A DNA stretch of 64,000 nt from CBDFKF01 sp965248765 (GCA_965248765.1 CBDFKF010000004.1:1922001-1986000), one strand, 5' to 3'. Numbered from the stretch's first letter, positions 44,196-53,554 are shown. Made by a program: numbers and translations. Notes: a model not told the origin generated them from the sequence alone.

Positions 44196-44948
44196 TCAGC
44201 TCCCGCCCAGGGCCGCCCACAGCATGCCGAAGATCATAACGAAGATCATCGGCGTGAGGCTGGCGAAGGCGATCAACCCGAAGCCGTCAAACAACGGGTT
44301 GCGCCCGCGAATGGCGCTGGCAAGGCCGACCCCGAGTGCGGTGACCAGCGGTACGGTAATGGTAGAGGTCGTGACGCCTCCGGAGTCATAGGCCACGCCG
44401 ACGATTTCGAGCGGCACCAGCGGCGTCATCGCCATCACGATGACATAGCCGCCAATGATCAAGTACTGGATGGGCCACCCTTTGAGAATACGCAGCACTC
44501 CTATCACCAGGGCGATCCCTACAGCAATCGCCACCGTCAACCGCAACGACAACGCATAGGCCTCCGCCGCGATCGGACCGGCGGCCAGCGTGCCAGCGTC
44601 CGCGGCCGCCCGTGCCGCCTCCCCAGCCACCGCGACCAGCGCTGGCTCGGCCGCCGTTGTCCCGAAGCCGAGGCAGAAGGCAAAGGCGAGCAAGAGCAGC
44701 ACATTTCCCCGCTGCGCGAAGCCGAGTGCCAGCGTATCGCCGATCGGGAACAGGCCGATCTCGAGGCCCTGGATGAACAGGGTGAGCCCGATCAGGACCA
44801 CCAGGAGCCCGCCGATCATCGAGGCGAGATCGGGAAACGGCTGCCCCAGCACCACGAGCTGGAAGAAGGCGACGACGAGGACTATAGGGGTGAGGTCGCG
44901 AACCGCGCTCAGAAGCAGGCGCAGGAGCTTAGGGAGATTTCCGGCCAT
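44196..44948 (-). CDS. DUF1538 membrane protein (first of two)
   Basis: The start is placed at ATG 44948 (MAGNLPKLLRLLLSAVRDLT), giving 250 residues. It shares with its neighbour the motifs LEIVGVAYDSGGVTTSTITV, GTTAAEPALVAVAGEAARAA and NPLFDGFGLIAFASLTPMIF, so the pair arose by duplication. An insertion rich in Ala/Gly after the AEPAL motif distinguishes it. It is the first gene of the four-gene module. Confidence 0.9.
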   Translation of the reverse strand: MAGNLPKLLRLLLSAVRDLTPIVLVVAFFQLVVLGQPFPDLASMIGGLLVVLIGLTLFIQGLEIGLFPIGDTLALGFAQRGNVLLLLAFAFCLGFGTTAAEPALVAVAGEAARAAADAGTLAAGPIAAEAYALSLRLTVAIAVGIALVIGVLRILKGWPIQYLIIGGYVIVMAMTPLVPLEIVGVAYDSGGVTTSTITVPLVTALGVGLASAIRGRNPLFDGFGLIAFASLTPMIFVMIFGMLWAALGGS

Positions 44949-45058
44949 TGCGGCGCTGGACCCTGAATGCGTCGGTGGCCTGGTGAGCCGGCTTGGGCTG
45001 CCGCCGTGTTTGTACAGACTGATCTGCGCGGCGGCAATCCCGAGCGCGGCCCCACCAC

Positions 45059-47218
45059 CTACATGCGCATCGGCTTGCGCACCTTGCCGCGCAGCTGGCG
45101 CGTGCCGGCCCGGCCGGCGCTCGAGCGAGCATCCCGCCCCTTTCGGCCGTGCGTTCGGCCTTGCGGTTCGACGATGCCGAGATCCGTGCTCTGCAATCGC
45201 TTGATTTCGTCGCGAAGACCGGCGGCCTCCTCGAACTCGAGGTTGGCGGCATGCTCCAACATGCGCTTCTCGAGGTCGGCAATGTGCGTTTCGAGATTGT
45301 TGCCGATGAGATGCGGGCTCTCCTCGTCCCCGGTCCCCACCGTGGTGTAATCGGCCTCCCACACGCCCTCGAGGATATCGGTGATCGATTTCCGTACCGA
45401 TTCCGGGGTAATGCCATTGGCGACGTTGTAGGCCTGCTGTCTCTCACGCCGCCGGTCGGTCTCCTCCATCGCGCCACGCAGGCTATCGGTCATCTTATCG
45501 GCGTAGAGGATTACGCGGCCCTCGAGGTTGCGCGCGGCCCGCCCGATGGTCTGAACGAGCGAGGTTCGCGAGCGCAGGAAGCCCTCCTTGTCGGCGTCGA
45601 GGATGGCGACAAGGGCGCACTCCGGGATGTCGAGCCCCTCGCGCAGGAGATTGATGCCGACGAGCACGTCATAGGCGCCGAGCCTGAGGTCGCGGATCAA
45701 CTCGATCCGCTCGAGCGTGTCGATGTCGGAGTGGAGGTAGCGCACGCGGATCCTGGCCTCGTGCAGGTACTCTGTCAGATCCTCGGCCATGCGTTTGGTG
45801 AGCGTTGTGACCAGCACGCGATAGCCCTGCGCGGCCACCTCGCGACACTCCTCCATCAGATCGTCGACCTGGGTCTCGACCGGCCGCACTATGCACACCG
45901 GATCGATCAGCCCGGTCGGCCGCACCAACTGCTCGACGACGACTCCACCACACCGCTCCAGCTCCCACGGCCCCGGCGTGGCCGAAACGAAGACGGTCTG
46001 GGGGCGCATCGCGTCCCACTCCTCGAATTTCAACGGCCGGTTATCGACGCATGAGGGCAGCCGGAAACCGAACTCGGCGAGCGTCGATTTACGGGCAAAA
46101 TCGCCGCGGAACATGCCGCCGAGCTGCGGCACCGTGACATGGCTCTCGTCGACGAACACCAATCCGTTCTCGGGTAGATACTCGAACAGGGTGGGCGGCG
46201 GCTCGCCCGGCTGACGGCCGGTGAGATAGCGCGAGTAGTTCTCGATACCGGCGCACGATCCCGTCGCTTCCATCATCTCGATGTCGAACAGCGTCCGTTG
46301 CTCGAGGCGCTGCGCCTCCAGGAGCTTGCCTTGCGCATTGAGCTCCTCGAGGCGCGCGATGAGGTCGCGCTTGATGCCCTTGATGGCCTGCTGCAGCGTC
46401 GGTCGCGGCGTCACGTAGTGGCTGTTGGCGTAGATCTTGACCCTCTCCAGCTCCGCAGTCCGCTCGCCCGTCAGGGGGTCGAACTCGGTGATCGCCTCGA
46501 TCTCGTCGCCAAACAGCGAGACCCGCCACGCTCGGTCCTCCAGGTGCGAGGGGAAGACCTCGACGGTATCGCCGCGCACGCGGATGGCACCGCGCTGGAA
46601 CGCGGTGTCGTTGCGCCGGTATTGGTTCTCGATCAGCCGCCGCAGAATCTCGCGGCGATCGACGCGCTGACCCGCTTCCAGCAGGATCGCCATATCCTGG
46701 TACGTCTCGGCGGCGCCGATGCCATAGATGCACGAGACCGAGGCGACGATGATGACGTCGTCGCGCTCCAACAACGCCCGCGTCGCCGAGTGGCGCAAAC
46801 GGTCGATCTGCTCGTTGATCGCGGCGTCCTTCTCGATGTAGGTGTCGGTCCGCGGGACGTAGGCCTCGGGCTGGTAGTAGTCGTAGTACGAGACGAAGTA
46901 CTCGACCGAGTTCCCCGGGAAGAACGCCTTCATCTCGCCGTACAGCTGCGCCGCCAGGGTCTTGTTCGGGGCCAGGATCAGGCTCGGACGCTGCAGCGCG
47001 GCGATCAAGTGGGCCATCGTGAAGGTCTTGCCCGAGCCGGTGACCCCCAGCAGCACCTGCTCGCGATCGCCGGTGCCAATGCCCTCCCTCAGTCCCGCGA
47101 TCGCCTGCGGTTGATCGCCGGTCGCCTGGAAATCGGACTCCAGCTTGAAGGGTATCCCGCCTTCGCTCTTGACCGTCGTCTTGGCCGGATCGGGGGGCAG
47201 CATGCTTTCGGCGCGCAT
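45059..47218 (-). CDS. uvrB: Excinuclease ABC subunit B
   Basis: The 719-residue DNA repair helicase-like protein has Walker A (QVLLGVTGSGKTFTMAHLIA), the beta-hairpin region (YYDYYQPEAYVPRTDTYIEK), the DEAD-type box (GLVFVDESHVTVPQL), motif VI (SLVQTIGRAARNLEGRVILY) and the C-terminal UVR domain (IADLEKRMLEHAANLEFEEA). A basic tail of about 40 residues follows, common in alphaproteobacteria. It hands damaged DNA from UvrA to UvrC. Confidence 0.97.
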   Translation of the reverse strand: MRAESMLPPDPAKTTVKSEGGIPFKLESDFQATGDQPQAIAGLREGIGTGDREQVLLGVTGSGKTFTMAHLIAALQRPSLILAPNKTLAAQLYGEMKAFFPGNSVEYFVSYYDYYQPEAYVPRTDTYIEKDAAINEQIDRLRHSATRALLERDDVIIVASVSCIYGIGAAETYQDMAILLEAGQRVDRREILRRLIENQYRRNDTAFQRGAIRVRGDTVEVFPSHLEDRAWRVSLFGDEIEAITEFDPLTGERTAELERVKIYANSHYVTPRPTLQQAIKGIKRDLIARLEELNAQGKLLEAQRLEQRTLFDIEMMEATGSCAGIENYSRYLTGRQPGEPPPTLFEYLPENGLVFVDESHVTVPQLGGMFRGDFARKSTLAEFGFRLPSCVDNRPLKFEEWDAMRPQTVFVSATPGPWELERCGGVVVEQLVRPTGLIDPVCIVRPVETQVDDLMEECREVAAQGYRVLVTTLTKRMAEDLTEYLHEARIRVRYLHSDIDTLERIELIRDLRLGAYDVLVGINLLREGLDIPECALVAILDADKEGFLRSRTSLVQTIGRAARNLEGRVILYADKMTDSLRGAMEETDRRRERQQAYNVANGITPESVRKSITDILEGVWEADYTTVGTGDEESPHLIGNNLETHIADLEKRMLEHAANLEFEEAAGLRDEIKRLQSTDLGIVEPQGRTHGRKGRDARSSAGRAGTRQLRGKVRKPMRM

Positions 47219-47350
47219 GCCCCTTTATATGCGCTCGGCGGGATCCTTTGCCAGCCGCGCGCCCTCACCCCCTTTGCCTCTCCTGACAGAATCGGGCGAC
47301 GGCGCTCCGCGCCAGGTCGAGCGGCTCAACGGGGTGGGGGCGCTTCGGTC

Positions 47351-48092
47351 CTATCGATTGCCAAAAGCCTCAGCTGGCACGGCACGCAAATAACGCCAAA
47401 GCGCCTCGATCTCATCGTCGGTAAGCTGAGCGAACTGCTGCCAGGGCATTACCGGGTTGATTATCGATCCGTCTGGTCTCTCGCCTTGCCGCATGGCCTT
47501 GTCGAAGTCGTCCCTGCGCCATGTGCCGATGCCGCTCTCCGTGTCGGGCGTGATGTTCGAGGCGGGTGGCCACTCTGGTGGCACACCGGGGATTTGGCCG
47601 CCGGAGAAGGTTTCGCCGTGACAGCCGGTGCAGCCCACCGCCAAATACGCACCGTACGATCAGCCGCCCGAGATCCGCATCGCTCATCGGGAAGTATTCC
47701 TCTGAGGGCATGACTACCAGGGGTCGTCCGTCCGCGCCCACCCCGTGACGGATCGCTCGTTGCAGGGCTGGATCGTCGTACAGACCGGCGATGCCGCCTC
47801 GCCCGGCCGTCAGATTGGAACTATGGACGATGCCCACGGCAGGATCGTCTATGACGGCCGTGCCGCCCAGGTCCTCGCCATGGCAATCCAGGCAACCGCG
47901 CGTTACCGCGAGCCGCCTCCCCTCGACAACGGCCGCCGCGTCAGTCGGAATCGCGACCGGTTGCACGCGGACTTGGTAGCTGTCGCCAATCCACATCTCC
48001 GTCACGGCATAGATCGCCCCGACGACCAAGATCAGCACCAAGACCGCGACCGCCACCAGACCGATCAGCAGCTTTACCCAGAGCCGGTGCAT
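47351..48092 (-). pseudogene. Diheme membrane-bound cytochrome c, internally deleted
   Basis: The gene starts at 48092 with a membrane anchor (LLIGLVAVAVLVLILVVGAI) and the first heme site (GCLDCHGEDLGG). After DADLGRLIV the frame passes directly to the second heme region, YLAVGCTGCHGETFSGGQIP, but in another frame, ending WRYLRAVPAEAFGNR at 47351. The linker normally between the two domains, some tens of residues, is missing. The domains resemble cytochrome subunits of alcohol or gluconate dehydrogenases. Confidence 0.85.
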
Positions 48093-48126
48093 GGTTCCCT
48101 CCTTTGAATTCCCCGTCCGAGCCGCC

Positions 48127-49035
48127 TCACGACCGCCCGGCTCGTGCCGCGCCCAGGTTGGTGAAGCCGAGGCCCACCAACATGACGACGAGGGCCACCC
48201 ACACCCATACGCTCAGACCCTCGCTGAAGAGCGCGAGCGCCCACAAGAAACCGGCGCCCACGGTGATGTAGTTCATCTGGGAGAAATACACCGGGCCGGC
48301 CAGGCGAATGACCTCGAGGCCAGCGACGAACGCCACCGCCTGGGCCGCCGCGGCCCACACCATCGCCCACATGCCTGGACCGGCGACGTTCCAGAAACCG
48401 ACCCCTCCGCCGCTGGCGAGCATGACGACGAACGTGATCGCCGCGGCCGACAGCATGAGGCCGCAGACCAACGACACCGTACTCGTCCGGGGCGGGCGCA
48501 GGTAGGCGATCACGATGATGTTGGTAGCGATCGACAGCGGAACCGCCAACGCCACGATCAACCATATCGCCGCCCCCGGCGCCGACAAGCTCTGCTCGGG
48601 CAGGACGATCAGCAGGATGCTGGCGAAGCCGAAGAAGACGCCACCGACGTTCAACCAGCGAAACCCTTCGCGCCGAAGGACAAAGGCGAAAACGTAGGTC
48701 AACGCCGGCGCCAGGCCGACCGTCAACGTAACCACCCCGGCCGGCAGCTTGTCGGCAATGTAGGTCAGCACCAGCACCGGAATGACGACGCCGAGGGTGC
48801 TCATCAGCACGTACTGGCGGACATGGGGGACGGTGAGCTTCGGGACATCTGCGCGAACGAGCGCGACAACGAAGAGGGCGAGGCCGGCGAACAGGGCCTG
48901 CCAGAACGTATAGGCGATGAACGGAAAGCCGGCCTCGATCGCGATCTTGTTGGCGGCGAACAGGCTGCCGAAGGCGATCCCGCCGACGATCAAGAGGGTG
49001 GCCGGAATCACCAGCGATTGGCGTGTTGGGGTCAT
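48127..49035 (-). CDS. EamA/DMT-family transporter
   Basis: The 302-residue protein has ten membrane segments in two EamA repeats. It opens SLVIPATLLIVGGIAFGSLF with NKIAIEAGFPFIAYTFWQAL and later has VGLAPALTYVFAFVLRREGF. The family exports or imports small metabolites; the substrate cannot be read. It lies 34 bases upstream of the cytochrome pseudogene on the same strand. Confidence 0.9.
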   Translation of the reverse strand: MTPTRQSLVIPATLLIVGGIAFGSLFAANKIAIEAGFPFIAYTFWQALFAGLALFVVALVRADVPKLTVPHVRQYVLMSTLGVVIPVLVLTYIADKLPAGVVTLTVGLAPALTYVFAFVLRREGFRWLNVGGVFFGFASILLIVLPEQSLSAPGAAIWLIVALAVPLSIATNIIVIAYLRPPRTSTVSLVCGLMLSAAAITFVVMLASGGGVGFWNVAGPGMWAMVWAAAAQAVAFVAGLEVIRLAGPVYFSQMNYITVGAGFLWALALFSEGLSVWVWVALVVMLVGLGFTNLGAARAGRS

Positions 49036-49179
49036 GCGTTCAGACCGCTATCGGGCCGGCGCGGCGCGCGTTCCGCGATCGACGACGGGCAGCGTGCTGC
49101 CCTAGAGCAATTATGCCCGCGATCAACCGCAGAGCGCGAGCACGGACACGTGGCGAGCCGAGCCTCTGGGATTCAGGCG

Positions 49180-49992
49180 TTAGGAAGCGCCGAAGACGCG
49201 CCGCAGGATCTCGGTCGTGCGCTTGGCCGGGTCCTTGCGAATGGCCGCTTCCTCCTGGGCGACGTAGTGAAAGAGCCCGTCTAGTGCCGCATCCAGCACA
49301 TGTTGGGTCAGATCGGCCTTGACGTCGGGTACCAGCGGCAGGTTCTCGTATTCGCCGATCGCCCGGTCATAGGCCTGGACCGCGCCAACCTCGGCAAGGC
49401 TGTCATCCACGACCGGCCGCATCTCGTCGGCCAACGGCTTTGACATCCTGCCCTGGAAGCAATGTGTGGCGGCATCGTCCGGCCCCTCATAGATGCGTTT
49501 CACGTCGTCGAGAGTCATGTCGGTGATGGCTTGCCAAAACAATGCCTTGGCCTTGGGTGTGGCGGTCTCGGCCGTGCGGTTGAGCCGCACCACGAGATCG
49601 TCCAGGAGCGATAAGAGCCCGACCCTTTCGAGGGCATCCTGAACCGTGCCGAGCGACTCGGGCAAAGGGATGTGAATGGTGGGATCGGCACTGAAACCGT
49701 CGAGCTGACCCAGCTGCCCGACCACGGTTTCGGTGCCGACTCGAAGCGCTTCCTTGAGGCCGGCTGCGATTTCGTCAGTGCTTAGGCCGACGGACGCTCC
49801 CTCGCTCGTCAGGTTACCGAGATCGTCGAGCGGCGATTCGCTCCCCAACTCGTCGAGCAGCTTCTTGCCCTTGCTCAGGAAATCGTCCTTGGCCTCGGCC
49901 GCCATTGACCACGCGACCGCCGCCACGGCCGCAATCCCCCAACATGCCAGACGATGAGACAGTCTCGCCCGCCGTGGCAGACTCTTTATCAT
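49180..49992 (-). CDS. DUF4197 family protein, exported
   Basis: The 270-residue protein has a signal peptide (LACWGIAAVAAVAWSMAAEA). The mature part matches the DUF4197 layout: LSTDEIAAGLKEALRVGTET, IHIPLPESLGTVQDALERVG, KALFWQAITDMTLDDVKRIY and LDGLFHYVAQEEAAIRKDPA. The family is of unknown function and probably periplasmic or lipid-facing. An insertion-sequence end may start within 100 bases of its start codon. Confidence 0.88.
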   Translation of the reverse strand: MIKSLPRRARLSHRLACWGIAAVAAVAWSMAAEAKDDFLSKGKKLLDELGSESPLDDLGNLTSEGASVGLSTDEIAAGLKEALRVGTETVVGQLGQLDGFSADPTIHIPLPESLGTVQDALERVGLLSLLDDLVVRLNRTAETATPKAKALFWQAITDMTLDDVKRIYEGPDDAATHCFQGRMSKPLADEMRPVVDDSLAEVGAVQAYDRAIGEYENLPLVPDVKADLTQHVLDAALDGLFHYVAQEEAAIRKDPAKRTTEILRRVFGAS

Positions 49993-50104
49993 CTGTTAAC
50001 GGCGGAGGAATAATGCAGCACGCGGAGCGGCTGGGCGGTCCGGTCGCGGCGGCGCAAAATTGCGCCACCTATAGCCCCTTGTCGGTTGTGGTGAGGGGCA
50101 GGAG

Positions 50105-50427
50105 ATGTACGGCGTGGAGCTCTATGCGGCGGTTCGTCTGGCGGTTGTCGACGAGGGTCTGAGCCATCACGATGCGGGCCGTCGGTTCGGCATCGACCGC
50201 CGGACGGTGAAGAAGATGCTGAGCTATTCGGCGCCGCCGGGCTACCGGCGGACCAAGCCGGTCCGGCGGCCCAAGCTGGATGGGTTCACCGGCATCGTCG
50301 ACGCGATCCTGGAGGCGGACACGGATCCGGACGTGCCGCGCAAGCAGCGCCACACGGCGCACCGGATCTTCGAGCGGCTGCGGGACGAGCACGGGTTCGC
50401 CGGCGGCTATACCATGCAGACCGTGTG
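50105..50427 (+). pseudogene. istA: IstA N-terminal fragment of a second IS21-family element
   Basis: About 108 codons (MYGVELYAAVRLAVVDEGLS, RRFGIDRRTVKKMLSYSAPP, RIFERLRDEHGFAGGYTMQ) carry the helix-turn-helix of an IS21 transposase different from that at 4088. At about 50427 they run in frame into IS1182-type sequence. The 110 bases upstream probably contain the insertion sequence end but no clean terminal repeat was identified. Confidence 0.85.
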
Positions 50428-50456
50428 GAAACTCTGGGTGGCGGGGGATTCCGTCC

Positions 50457-50489
50457 GTCTCATGGCGATGTTAGGGTCCGCCATGAGAC
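50457..50489 (+). promoter_or_regulatory. Hairpin covering the IS1182-type start codon
   Basis: GTCTCATGGCG (50457-50467) and CGCCATGAGAC (50479-50489) form a perfect 11-bp stem around an 11-base loop. The stem contains the ATG at 50483 of the transposase gene, so it would block translation of transcripts coming from outside the element, a common safeguard in insertion sequences. Confidence 0.65.
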
Positions 50490-51040
50490 ACATTCCTGGC
50501 GTTGACCGCTCTCAGGTTCTGCTTCTGCCGGAAGCAGTGGACGATTACGTGGGCCGGGATAACCCGGTCCGTTTCATCGATGCCTTCGTGGATGGTTTGG
50601 ACCTAGCGGCCGCTGGTTTCGAGCGCGCCGCGGCGAAGGCGATAGGTCGTCCCGGCTACGATCCGGCGGACCTGCTGAAGCTCTACATATACGGCTATCT
50701 CAATCGGGTACGTTCGAGCCGCCGGCTGGAGGCAGAGAGCAAGCGTAATCTCGAAGTGATCTGGCTGTTGCGGCGTTTGTCGCCAGACTTCAAGACGATC
50801 GCCGATTTCCGGCGGATCAATCGGGCGGCCTTCCGACAGGTGTTTCGGGAGTTCGTGAGGCTATGCCGCGAACTGGAGCTGTTCGGACGCGAGCTGGTGG
50901 CGGTTGACGGTACACGGATCAAGGCAGTGAACAGCCGGAAGCGGAACTTCACCAAAGCGAAGCTGGCGAAGGCGTTGGCCGAGAGCGACGAGAGGTTGTC
51001 GCGTTATCTCGACCGGCTCGACGAGGCCGACGAGCAAGAC
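50483..51040 (+). pseudogene. IS1182-family transposase, N-terminal half
   Basis: From MRHIPGVDRSQVLLLPEAVD the sequence shows the DUF772-type domain (DYVGRDNPVRFIDAFVDGLD, DLLKLYIYGYLNRVRSSRRL, LSPDFKTIADFRRINRAAFR) and the first catalytic Asp region (LVAVDGTRIKAVNSRKRNFT). At about 51040 it continues in frame into an unrelated ImmA/IrrE-like end. The rest of the DDE domain is missing. Confidence 0.88.
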
Positions 51041-51577
51041 GAGGTTGGACTGCCCTCGCAGCACCACGGCTCGACCCTGAAGACCTATGTGCTTCTCCGC
51101 TACGCACAGCGACCCGAGGAAGAAGTGCTTTGCGACGTATTCGCTGCCGAGTGTCTGCTTCCCTACCACCCGTTTGCCAACCAAGTCGCTGGCACGGACA
51201 TCTCCCTGGATGCGGTTAAGTCGTTCGCGCAGGAGTACAAGGCATCATTGACCACGACAGGTTCCCGATTCGCCCTCAATGCAAATGAACCCTGCGCCTT
51301 CGTTCTCATTGAGGACGGCCGAATCCGGTATGTGTCCCGATCAAAATACCTGAATGAGATGAAGGGTTGGATCAACTTCAACGTCCCTGTACCGGAAGCC
51401 AGCGTTGCCCAGCGCTTGCTCCTCCTGCGAGAATGGAATCAGTGTCTTTCACTCATCTGGTTTGACGAGAGCCTAACCCCAGTCCGCGAGCGTTGGGACG
51501 AGGATGAAAACAAGGAACCTTTGCTCAAGGAACTTGACGGCACACTTCCTTGGCCCTCCAAAAGCCGACGCAGATAG
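51041..51577 (+). pseudogene. ImmA/IrrE-type metallopeptidase, C-terminal part
   Basis: The segment EEEVLCDVFAAECLLPYHPF followed by ISLDAVKSFAQEYKASLTTT and CAFVLIEDGRIRYVSRSKYL matches the region after the zinc site in ImmA/IrrE peptidases, where FAAxLLMP is typical. The HExxH helix itself is absent because the 5' part was replaced by IS1182 sequence. Such peptidases usually control mobile elements or toxin-antitoxin loci. The call rests on motif resemblance only. Confidence 0.6.
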
Positions 51578-51950
51578 CTTCGCTACCTCGGCACGCCACG
51601 AAGCTGCACTGAAGCATTGCGCACGATAGCGGACCACCCCCGGTACGAAACCCCAGCCGGCGGGCATTCGCCTCACCCCGCGACCCTGTGTAGCCGTCCG
51701 TCGCTCTTCCGGCGGTGCCGCCGCCCCAACTCGCTTTGGCTCGCGCGGATTCGTGTCAGCCTCGGCGTTGTCCGCTCGCGTCGACGTACCGTACAGCTCG
51801 ATCAGGATCGCGCCATGGACGAGCCGGTCAAGAATGGCGTCGACGAGGGTAGACTCATTCAATTGATGATGCCAGTCGGCCACCGACAATCCCGGAGCCG
51901 CTCACCAGCCCAAGGGGAGTGCTGCTTAGGCGGGAAGCCGATTTGCCGCC
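51578..51950 (-). pseudogene. istB: Fragment zone with an IstB C-terminus
   Basis: On the minus strand 51889-51785 encodes SVADWHHQLNESTLVDAILD and RLVHGAILIELYG, the end of an IS21 helper ATPase IstB. The remaining sequence to 51590 may be the terminal non-coding part of that element. Nothing else is recognised. Its orientation is opposite to the istA fragment at 50105. Confidence 0.7.
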
Positions 51951-52730
51951 TCAAGCTTCTCCAAGGCAATCGAGACCAAGCGCCGGTCGAAGATTTTCAA
52001 CTTGCGCTGGCCGGCTTTCTCGCCTCCTGGCCAATCCTGAAGGCTTCGTCAAATTGTGCGAGTAAGGACCGTACTTGTTCGCCTGAAACATGAACTTGAG
52101 CGGATCGGCGACTTGGAACCTCCTGACACCGCGCTCAATGAACCATCCAAGTTTCTGTACTTCGAGGATCGAACAGTCGATTCCGAGCAGGCAGTACCGA
52201 CGAACCATCTCGGCTACCAATGCACGCGCAGGCGTCAGTTTCTCGACCCCGGTGCGCTTGGCCACGTTCCGGTATTTCGACGTCGGTTCGTAGACGATGG
52301 CATTGACGTCTTCGACATCCTCCAATGCGGTCGCGATGAGTGGACCCACCTCACGCCAATCCAGACCCCCGTTGCCACAGCCAAGTGGAGGAATCGCTAT
52401 TGAGCGAATATTATTCTCCACAATTGTCTGAACAAGATCCTTCAACCCTTCTTCAACCCATTCAATCTTTGTCTTTACGCGCCAATGGGTCTTAGTCGGG
52501 AAATTTATGATCCATCGAGGCCCGAAGAGTTCCTTGTTCTCAGTTACGTACATTTTCCCTAGGCGCGCTTCACCTGCGTCGCAGGCACGCGCATAAGCCT
52601 CAAAATTTCGCGGAAACTGCTCCTTGAACATCAGGGCAATTCCCTTGCCCATGATGCCGACAGTGTTGACAGTGTTCACTACCGCTTCTACATCAGCTTC
52701 GAGCAGATTGCCTTGAGTGAACTTGATCAT
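51951..52730 (-). CDS. darG: DarG-type macrodomain antitoxin, C-terminus altered
   Basis: The start is ATG 52730, overlapping the darT stop. Residues 1-150 form a complete macrodomain (MIKFTQGNLLEADVEAVVNT, GIMGKGIALMFKEQFPRNFE, SIAIPPLGCGNGGLDWREV) with the DarG signature WIINFPTKTHWRVKTKIEWV, which holds the catalytic Lys known from DarG studies. The macrodomain removes ADP-ribose from thymidine in DNA. The second part (EVQKLGWFIERGVRRFQVAD, FMFQANKYGPYSHNLTK) is the start of the DarT-binding domain, but after about residue 225 the sequence is unrelated, so the C-terminus was replaced. Confidence 0.85.
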   Translation of the reverse strand: MIKFTQGNLLEADVEAVVNTVNTVGIMGKGIALMFKEQFPRNFEAYARACDAGEARLGKMYVTENKELFGPRWIINFPTKTHWRVKTKIEWVEEGLKDLVQTIVENNIRSIAIPPLGCGNGGLDWREVGPLIATALEDVEDVNAIVYEPTSKYRNVAKRTGVEKLTPARALVAEMVRRYCLLGIDCSILEVQKLGWFIERGVRRFQVADPLKFMFQANKYGPYSHNLTKPSGLARRRESRPAQVENLRPALGLDCLGEA

Positions 52731-53053
52731 CCGAAATACCACTTCGGCCGTGCCGCGATCTTGAGTTCGAGCCCGACCTCCTCCCGTTGCTGTTCAAGCG
52801 TTCGCTGTTCATTCTCACTCAGACAGACTATGCCCGCCAAGTGCTCGACTGGCAAGTGCCTGTGTACGAGGGCCTCCGCCTGGTAGCGGTCCGTCTTCTC
52901 GGGATCGTCAACGTTCCGCCTGAAGTCCCTCCTCTGCAGGATGCCCCAGTCGATCTTGTCCAGATCCTCCAGCGACGTGAAGAACTACGCAGTCTGCAGG
53001 TACGCGTGCCGATCGGTGAACACAGCCGCCACGCCACGCTCGGCCAGGCCCCG
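52727..53053 (-). pseudogene. darT: DarT DNA ADP-ribosyltransferase toxin, C-terminal fragment with a stop
   Basis: About 109 codons remain. They read RGLAERGVAAVFTDRHAYLQ, then a TAG where relatives have a sense codon, then FFTSLEDLDKIDWGILQRRD, YQAEALVHRHLPVEHLAGIV and end KIAARPKWYFG. This is the DUF4433/DarT C-terminus. The N-terminal NAD-binding half was lost where IS21 istB sequence begins at about 53056. The toxin is certainly inactive. Confidence 0.88.
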
Positions 53054-53055
53054 AA

Positions 53056-53554
53056 GTGACCGGCAAGACCCATCTCGCCGTCGCCATCGCGCGGTCCTGC
53101 ATCCGCAAGGGCGCGCGCGGCCGCTTCTACAACGTCGTCGACCTGGTCAATCTCCTCGAGGCCGAGATCCGCTCCGGACGCCAGGGCCGCACCGCGGACC
53201 AGCTCACCCGGCGCGACTTCGTCATCCTCGACGAACTCGGCTACCTGCCCTTCGCCCAGGCCGGCGGGCAGCTGCTCTTCCACCTCATGAGCCGGCTCTA
53301 CGAGCGCACCTCGATCGTCATCACCACCAACCTCGCCGTCGGCGAATGGCCGTCCGTCTTCGGCGACCCCAAGATGACCACAGCCCTGCTCGACCGCCTG
53401 ACCCATCATTGCGAGGTCATCGAGACCGGAAACGAGAGCTGGCGCTTCAAGAACCGTTCATAGTCCGGCGCCGGCCGTCCCCGCGGCCCGGTTGCCACTC
53501 AGGGGGGGCAATATTGCACGCCGATCGGGGGGCAAACTTCAAAGCCGATTGACA
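53056..53554 (+). mobile_element. istB: IS21-family element, right end with truncated istB
   Basis: The frame starts within Walker A (TGKTHLAVAIARSCIRKGAR) and runs through Walker B (FVILDELGYLPFAQAGGQLL) and SIVITTNLAVGEWPSVFGDP to the stop at 53463. The right end at 53554 reads, inward, TGTCAATCGGCTTTGAAG then TTTGCCCCCC, with an internal copy, and resembles the left end at 3970. The helper ATPase lacks its first 100 or so residues. Confidence 0.88.

Noticed and set aside
46298..47713. A 471-codon plus-strand frame
   Set aside because: It is antisense to uvrB and the cytochrome pseudogene and has no recognisable domain.
3970..53554. The whole region as one IS21 composite transposon
   Set aside because: The span contains core genes such as uvrB, uvrC and pgsA, both elements are truncated, and no flanking target duplication can be shown.
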